The notes beneath the pieces were generated by a model, which was given only the letters and a program-made list of their open reading frames with translations, was not told the origin of the DNA and searched no databases. The position numbers and the translations under genes are program-made. DNA of 10,957 nucleotides. It comes from Candidatus Heimdallarchaeota archaeon LC_3. Lineage in GTDB: Archaea; Asgardarchaeota; Heimdallarchaeia; Hodarchaeales; LC-3. Where the stretch lies: positions 1 to 10,957 of the forward strand of contig MDVS01000059.1 of NCBI GenBank assembly GCA_001940645.1. Direction: 5' to 3'. Positions 7,318-10,957 of the stretch are shown here, piece after piece (the first letter of the stretch is position 1; every line of letters begins with the position of its first letter).

Positions 7318-7414
7318 TTACAGTCAAAATGAATTAGTAATACTAGCATTTTGTTTAGCTATGTTTATTGTAGCAAGTATTCTAACAATAATATTTATAT
7401 TAATCTCAGATTGA
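7310..7414 (+). CDS. 34-residue single-helix membrane protein at the end of the ABC operon
   Basis: A short ORF starts with TTG at 7310, eight bases before the end of the second permease. AAGGAG (7296-7301) lies 8 bases upstream, a better SD than for several large genes here. The product begins polar and acidic (NDYSQNE) and then forms one hydrophobic helix of about 24 residues (LVILAFCLAMFIVASILTII and on), ending in D. It uses the same SD-plus-TTG initiation as the second ATPase. Small single-helix proteins are known to attach to and modulate ABC transporters in other systems. By analogy this may be a subunit or regulator of the exporter, but that is inference. No family is recognised. The chance of a random 34-codon ORF is not negligible, but SD, overlap and helix together favour a real gene. 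Confidence 0.5.
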   Translation: MNDYSQNELVILAFCLAMFIVASILTIIFILISD

Positions 7415-7443
7415 TTATACTACAGAAGATAGGATAGGGATAT

Positions 7444-7461
7444 TTTTGTTTAAAAACAAAA
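7444..7461. repeat. AT-rich palindrome after the ABC operon
   Basis: ttttgttt and aaacaaaa form a perfect 8-bp inverted repeat around two bases, 30 bp after the small membrane ORF. It could be a weak 3'-end hairpin or a protein site. The low complexity makes chance likely. Confidence 0.25.
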
Positions 7462-7524
7462 TTGTCAATTTTAATTCTAACTAATGAGTTTGATATCGGA
7501 AAGGAAAAGGAAAAGTGGTCAAAC

Positions 7525-7698
7525 ATGATATTCGGTATTGGTCTTTTGAAACAATTAAAAACTGCATTTAGTAAGGACAAATACCTCGGAATAGGCATCA
7601 TTTTATTCACGGTGCTCAGTGTAGGAGAAGTAATTTTCATAAATTTTCTTACATTATCTGTTGATGAGTTGTATATCTCAATGTCTTTTATCTGGTGA
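7525..7698 (+). CDS. Doubtful 57-residue membrane ORF, possible permease remnant
   Basis: From the ATG at 7525 the frame reads MIFGIGLLKQLKTAFSKDKY, then a hydrophobic helix (LGIGIILFTVLSVGEVIFIN) and a short polar tail, stopping at 7698. The frame is open back to a TTG at 7462. Neither start has an SD, although purine-rich ggaaaaggaaaag lies before the ATG. The basic amphipathic start followed by one long helix resembles the N-terminus of FtsX-like permeases, and a larger permease of that type is encoded 700 bp downstream. It may be the relic of another such gene or a small protein in its own right. The opposite strand is open over the same stretch but looks like its antisense shadow. No family can be assigned with confidence. 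Confidence 0.3.
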   Translation: MIFGIGLLKQLKTAFSKDKYLGIGIILFTVLSVGEVIFINFLTLSVDELYISMSFIW

Positions 7699-7874
7699 AT
7701 GTATTGATTATAACATATCATTCTTGTATTCAAAAAGACGAAAAATAAATAGGAATAAACAGGAATCGACTTAATAATAAAAAGTAGTACCCATAGTATT
7801 GGCTCATAATGGATCTCAAAATTCAATTTAATGAAAAAACGGGACGAATTGAAATCATTCCTTGATAAATAATT

Positions 7875-7915
7875 TTCCTTTTTTTTGCTAATCTATTGTT
7901 AAATATTTTTTTTCA
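7875..7915 (+). terminator. Candidate poly-T transcription termination region
   Basis: Two runs of eight T on the plus strand, about 20 bp apart, lie downstream of the ABC operon and before the next promoter. Archaeal RNA polymerase commonly stops at such U-rich stretches without a hairpin. In DNA this AT-rich the evidence is suggestive only. Confidence 0.3.
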
Positions 7916-8004
7916 GTATTTTAATTAATGGTTTTGTTGTACGGTAACATTAGTATTAATGACCTTTCTATAATAATCGCACTTTCTTGTTTATTTTCCT
8001 TTTA

Positions 8005-8034
8005 AATACCATTAAAGGGCATAAAAATGGTATT
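8005..8034. promoter_or_regulatory. 9-bp perfect dyad, possible operator
   Basis: aataccatt (8005-8013) and aatggtatt (8026-8034) are exact inverted copies around a 12-base spacer. The site lies ~150 bp before the small membrane gene at 8183. It contains GC pairs, so it is less trivial than most AT palindromes here. No T-run follows, which argues against a terminator. Confidence 0.35.
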
Positions 8035-8182
8035 GGCTATTCATCTGAGAAAAGGAAAGATACTAAAGACAATTTCGATAATTTGCTACTTAAATAATGC
8101 TCTTTATGTTCATACATAGTTATCTTAATAAATGATAATTATCTAAAACCTAAACAAAGAATTTTAAAAGTGGGAGTTACGC

Positions 8183-8368
8183 ATGATATCGAATCAGGAA
8201 TTTTCCCTTGGAATATTAGGATTCATAATTTTCATTTTATATCTTTTTTTCCCTTTTGGACAATATTTAGATATTAGTTTCGAAAATTTGTTACTAATTT
8301 GGTTTGTAGCTCTTCCAATGATACTTTTCTTTGATCGTATTAGATTTCGTTTATCTAGTGGTGGTTAA
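8183..8368 (+). CDS. Small two-helix membrane protein upstream of the FtsX-like permease
   Basis: The 61-residue product starts at ATG 8183 with GGGAG (8172-8176) 6 bases upstream, so the start is well supported. It has two hydrophobic segments: FSLGILGFIIFILYLFFPF near residues 7-25 and LLLIWFVALPMILFF near 36-50. The tail is basic (DRIRFRL) and ends SSGG, consistent with both ends in the cytosol. The stop lies 50 bp before the GTG of the large permease on the same strand, so the two are probably cotranscribed. No family is recognised. A role as accessory protein of the permease is suggested only by position. Confidence 0.6.
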   Translation: MISNQEFSLGILGFIIFILYLFFPFGQYLDISFENLLLIWFVALPMILFFDRIRFRLSSGG

Positions 8369-8418
8369 TGATGATAAATACAACTTTTTTCTTGTATTTT
8401 GTTTCTGGAGTTTAAAAA

Positions 8419-10512
8419 GTGTTTAAATTTGATTTTATGATTTACTGGGGGCATTTACGTTCTTCAAAAAAAATTATTTTTATTTCGAGTATTGGACTTA
8501 TATTCGCTTTAGGATTAATTACTGCTTCGATAGTGTATATGGATTCCAGCAGGCCAAGTATTTTTACATCGATGCTTGAAGAAGATTACTATTACTATTA
8601 TTACAGTAGAACTAGCAATCCTTTTCCGGGTTATAGATCTATTGAACCAGATTTTAGATTACAAGCATCTTCAGGTAGCACTCCTACAAATCTAACTTCA
8701 TTTCTTATTGATATTAATGAAACAATATATTCTAAAGCTAGTTCTTTAACATTAGGAAATAAAATAAAGTCTGTAAATCAAATTATTGCATTTTCAGGTC
8801 CGCGTATCGAAATAAACAGATCATACGAGTATGATCCAGAATTCATTAATGAATATGAATATAGAAATAGAAGCATTACAGCATTTGAAATAAGTGAGGA
8901 TATTAGAATTGAGCTATCTTTGTTATTGTCACGCGAAGGTTCTGGGTCTCTTCCAAATGATAATTCTGAATTTTTTTTATTTAATTTCTTATTTAGAAAT
9001 GATGAAATTTATTCTCCATCATTTACTGATCCTTATAGGTTTTTTATCGAAGACTGTAATAATCCGGGTGAATGTATAGAATTCGAACAATCTTTTATGC
9101 TTTCAGGATACATTAAATTAGATCAATTACATTATAAAGAAACTCCAAATCTCATTAACCTTTTTTATAGGCAACATTATGATGGCCGAACTTATTTATT
9201 TGTTAATAATCTTACTGAATTTTTTTCTTCATTAAATGTAGGTAGTGGAGAACAGGGAGCTTATTTGCCAACAAGATATGAATATTTTGGAGAGATTTTC
9301 CTAGATTATCAAAAATTTAATCCGTATGAAGCAAGAAATGATATTTTACAACTTAAGAAACTCAATTCCCAACTGAATGTAAAACTTTCTTCCTTTTTTA
9401 GAGAAAAATTTTCTAGTCACTCCTTAAGTATTTACTTTAGTTCTGAATGGAAATTCTTAAACGCTATCTCAGCAACTGAAGGTGTTCTTGCAGGAATGAT
9501 CCTCTTTGCTTTGCCCGTATTAGTAATAACACTTTTTGTCGCCAATTATTCCTTTGGTCTAATAAATAGAAACTTACAAAGGCATATTGCTGTGTATAAA
9601 ACACGGGGTGCATCTAGATCACTAATTTTAGCCATGTTAATGCTGGATTTTTTTTTCATAATACTATTGAGTATCTTGGGGGGTCTAATTTTAGGATTTC
9701 CATTAGGTAGTTTAATTTATCACAGTAATTCATTCTTATCTTTTGATCGCGTACCAACAGATCCCCTGATATTTGATATAGAGAACATCTTACCTTTATT
9801 GTTTTGGGTGGGACTTATTCTAGGAATTATTATTCATACAAATAGAATGACAAAACATGCTAACATGAATATTGAACAAGGCGATAAGTATTTTGAAAAG
9901 GGAGAGCCTTATTGGAAAAGACATCATATAGATATCATTTTCTTTGTCACTGGTTTATTCGGGTTTATCTTTTTTTATACCGCTATTACAGATCAATGGT
10001 TCTTTTTAGGGCCGTTTATCCTTCTTGGTCTACCTACACCAATATTGCTTATTGTGGGAACCATCCTTATATTTAACCGTCTGGTTCCTGAATTATTATC
10101 TAGAATAAGCTTTTTCATTTGGGAAAAAACAGGCAGTCTATTTTCTTTTGCCGTTAAAAATGTTATACAACATAAACAGACAAGCACACGTGCAATAATG
10201 CTCATTGGTGTCTTGATAACATTTTTTATTGCTTTCATGTCAGTTCCATATTCTTTAACAGCATGGAATGAATCCAAACTGCTATACGCAAATGGAGCAG
10301 AAGGAACTGGCCTCTATTCCACAAGTAATAACGATTTCTTTTACAACTCCACTATAGTAACAGGAATAGAGGAGGATTTTTCCCAAATGAAAAAGCTTAT
10401 TCTAGATAATAATTCAGGAACCAGACGGTTAAATATAAGGATGGTTCCCACAATAAGCAATATTGGTGTAGGTAGACCAAGAAGGATAAACGGCCCTAAA
10501 AAGAACCATTGA
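8419..10512 (+). CDS. FtsX/MacB-like ABC permease, true 3' end replaced by inverted repeat
   Basis: The start is GTG 8419 with GGAG (8407-8410) 8 bases before it. Hydrophobic helices lie near residues 18-40, 354-378, 402-434, 455-474, 503-521, 527-552 and 587-610. A large extracytoplasmic domain (about 41-353) separates the first two. It carries a six-tyrosine run at 57-62 and a Cys pair in DCNNPGEC. After helix 2 comes the FtsX-domain hallmark RHIAVYKTRGASRSLI, the cytosolic stretch that contacts the ATPase. Such proteins move lipids, lipoproteins or peptides, or transmit mechanical signals, together with a LolD/MacB-type ATPase not seen here. Helix 7 (LIGVLITFFIAFMS) should begin a second half with another outer domain and FtsX domain. 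Residues 1-652 look native. From D653 onward the ~45 residues (SQMKKLIL... to GPKKNH) are antisense readings of the gene's own earlier part, so this C-terminus is not the natural protein. Confidence 0.8.
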   Translation: MFKFDFMIYWGHLRSSKKIIFISSIGLIFALGLITASIVYMDSSRPSIFTSMLEEDYYYYYYSRTSNPFPGYRSIEPDFRLQASSGSTPTNLTSFLIDINETIYSKASSLTLGNKIKSVNQIIAFSGPRIEINRSYEYDPEFINEYEYRNRSITAFEISEDIRIELSLLLSREGSGSLPNDNSEFFLFNFLFRNDEIYSPSFTDPYRFFIEDCNNPGECIEFEQSFMLSGYIKLDQLHYKETPNLINLFYRQHYDGRTYLFVNNLTEFFSSLNVGSGEQGAYLPTRYEYFGEIFLDYQKFNPYEARNDILQLKKLNSQLNVKLSSFFREKFSSHSLSIYFSSEWKFLNAISATEGVLAGMILFALPVLVITLFVANYSFGLINRNLQRHIAVYKTRGASRSLILAMLMLDFFFIILLSILGGLILGFPLGSLIYHSNSFLSFDRVPTDPLIFDIENILPLLFWVGLILGIIIHTNRMTKHANMNIEQGDKYFEKGEPYWKRHHIDIIFFVTGLFGFIFFYTAITDQWFFLGPFILLGLPTPILLIVGTILIFNRLVPELLSRISFFIWEKTGSLFSFAVKNVIQHKQTSTRAIMLIGVLITFFIAFMSVPYSLTAWNESKLLYANGAEGTGLYSTSNNDFFYNSTIVTGIEEDFSQMKKLILDNNSGTRRLNIRMVPTISNIGVGRPRRINGPKKNH
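9446..9602 (+). repeat. Direct repeat, first copy (inside the FtsX-like gene)
   Basis: These 157 bp, encoding the second helix region of the permease, recur identically and in the same orientation at 10801-10957, where the window ends. The left edge is exact: bases before it differ (g at 9445, t at 10800). The right edge of the repeat is unknown because the window stops. Confidence 0.95.
9696..10128 (+). repeat. 433-bp inverted repeat, left arm
   Basis: This arm, encoding helices 3 to 6 of the permease, is repeated as reverse complement at 10377-10809. Paired positions sum to 20505 at both ends, so there is no net insertion or deletion. No mismatch was found by eye, which implies a very recent origin or an artefact. 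Confidence 0.95.
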
Positions 10513-10809
10513 TCTGTAATAGCGGTATAAAAAAAGATAAACCCGAATAAACCAGTGACAAAGAAAATGATATCTATATGATGTCTTTTCCAATAAGGCT
10601 CTCCCTTTTCAAAATACTTATCGCCTTGTTCAATATTCATGTTAGCATGTTTTGTCATTCTATTTGTATGAATAATAATTCCTAGAATAAGTCCCACCCA
10701 AAACAATAAAGGTAAGATGTTCTCTATATCAAATATCAGGGGATCTGTTGGTACGCGATCAAAAGATAAGAATGAATTACTGTGATAAATTAAACTACCT
10801 AATGGAAAT
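10377..10809 (-). repeat. 433-bp inverted repeat, right arm
   Basis: Reverse complement of 9696-10128, separated from it by 248 bp of sequence that occurs once. The inner junction falls on ttttt (10377-10381), the outer on aatggaaat (10801-10809), which also begins the direct repeat. Open frames on the minus strand here are only the copied permease segment and not a separate gene. Confidence 0.95.
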
Positions 10810-10957
10810 TCTTAAACGCTATCTCAGCAACTGAAGGTGTTCTTGCAGGAATGATCCTCTTTGCTTTGCCCGTATTAGTAATAACACTTTTTGTCGCCAA
10901 TTATTCCTTTGGTCTAATAAATAGAAACTTACAAAGGCATATTGCTGTGTATAAAAC
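10801..10957 (+). repeat. Direct repeat, second copy, running off the window end
   Basis: This is an identical copy of 9446-9602 in the same orientation, joined to the inverted arm through a shared 9-bp microhomology. The sequence thus re-enters the permease gene in frame with no start codon. It carries no independent gene. Confidence 0.95.

Larger units (their letters stand above)
7699..8182. other. AT-rich non-coding stretch with poly-T tracts and a dyad
   Basis: No convincing gene is seen on either strand in these ~480 bp. Two runs of eight T (near 7878-7885 and 7905-7912) could end transcripts coming from the ABC operon. A 9-bp dyad lies at 8005-8034. The promoter for the next operon must lie in the last ~150 bp, where several TATA-like stretches occur (for example cttaataaatgataa near 8124-8138). 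None stands out. Confidence 0.5.

Noticed and set aside
7395..7826. 143-codon open frame on the minus strand
   Set aside because: It has no SD or recognisable domain, and its composition looks like the antisense of the plus-strand membrane ORF and the AT-rich spacer.
9993..10277. Minus-strand open frame ending in the same residues as the permease ORF
   Set aside because: It is antisense to the permease; the shared tail simply follows from the palindromic arms.
10341..10706. Minus-strand open frame encoding FtsX-like helices
   Set aside because: It is the reverse-complement copy of 9696-10128 read backwards, with no real start, and not a second permease gene.
9696..10809. Invertible (phase-variable) segment between 433-bp repeats
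   Set aside because: The arms are internal pieces of a gene with no recombinase nearby, and the adjoining direct repeat with microhomology fits template switching better.
1..10957. CRISPR array, tRNA or rRNA genes
   Set aside because: No regularly spaced repeats and no tRNA or rRNA signature stretches were seen on either strand.

Overview
The window is AT-rich DNA (about two thirds A+T by eye), most likely from an archaeon. Three things point that way: a Ski2/Hel308-type helicase remnant, an ISH3-type transposase end, and a TATA-like box placed as for a leaderless transcript. Good Shine-Dalgarno sites are also present inside operons. An uncultivated lineage such as an Asgard archaeon would fit, but the sequence alone does not settle the lineage. 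No rRNA, tRNA or CRISPR array was seen.

Region 1 (1-1660) is a graveyard. It starts with the 3' part of a DDE transposase. Next comes a Ski2-like helicase that jumps from motif II (DEIH) straight to motif VI (QMLGRAGRP) with a change of frame. That in turn runs into the 3' end of a TPR-protein gene.

Region 2 (1692-3343, minus strand) is a two-gene operon: a PadR-family repressor and a membrane protein built of two tandem copies of a HAAS-like plus RDD unit. The second gene lacks any in-frame ATG, GTG or TTG at its real N-terminus. It appears to start at an ATA overlapping the padR stop codon.

Region 3 (3491-7414, plus strand), divergent from padR, is an ABC-2 exporter operon: ATPase, permease, ATPase, permease, then a 34-residue single-helix membrane protein too short for usual gene callers. 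Spacing is tight and most internal starts have a good SD. PadR is the obvious candidate regulator. The transported substrate cannot be read from the sequence.

Region 4 (7415-8182) is mostly non-coding. It holds one doubtful 57-residue membrane ORF, two poly-T tracts and a 9-bp dyad. Region 5 (8183-10376) encodes a 61-residue membrane protein and the first part of a large FtsX/MacB-like permease.

Region 6 (10377-10957) is not a new gene. It is a 433-bp inverted copy of 9696-10128, followed immediately by a direct copy of 9446-9602 that runs to the window end. The two junctions lie on 5-bp and 9-bp microhomologies. This looks like two template switches, either an amplification or assembly chimera or a real local rearrangement, and it cuts off the permease gene.
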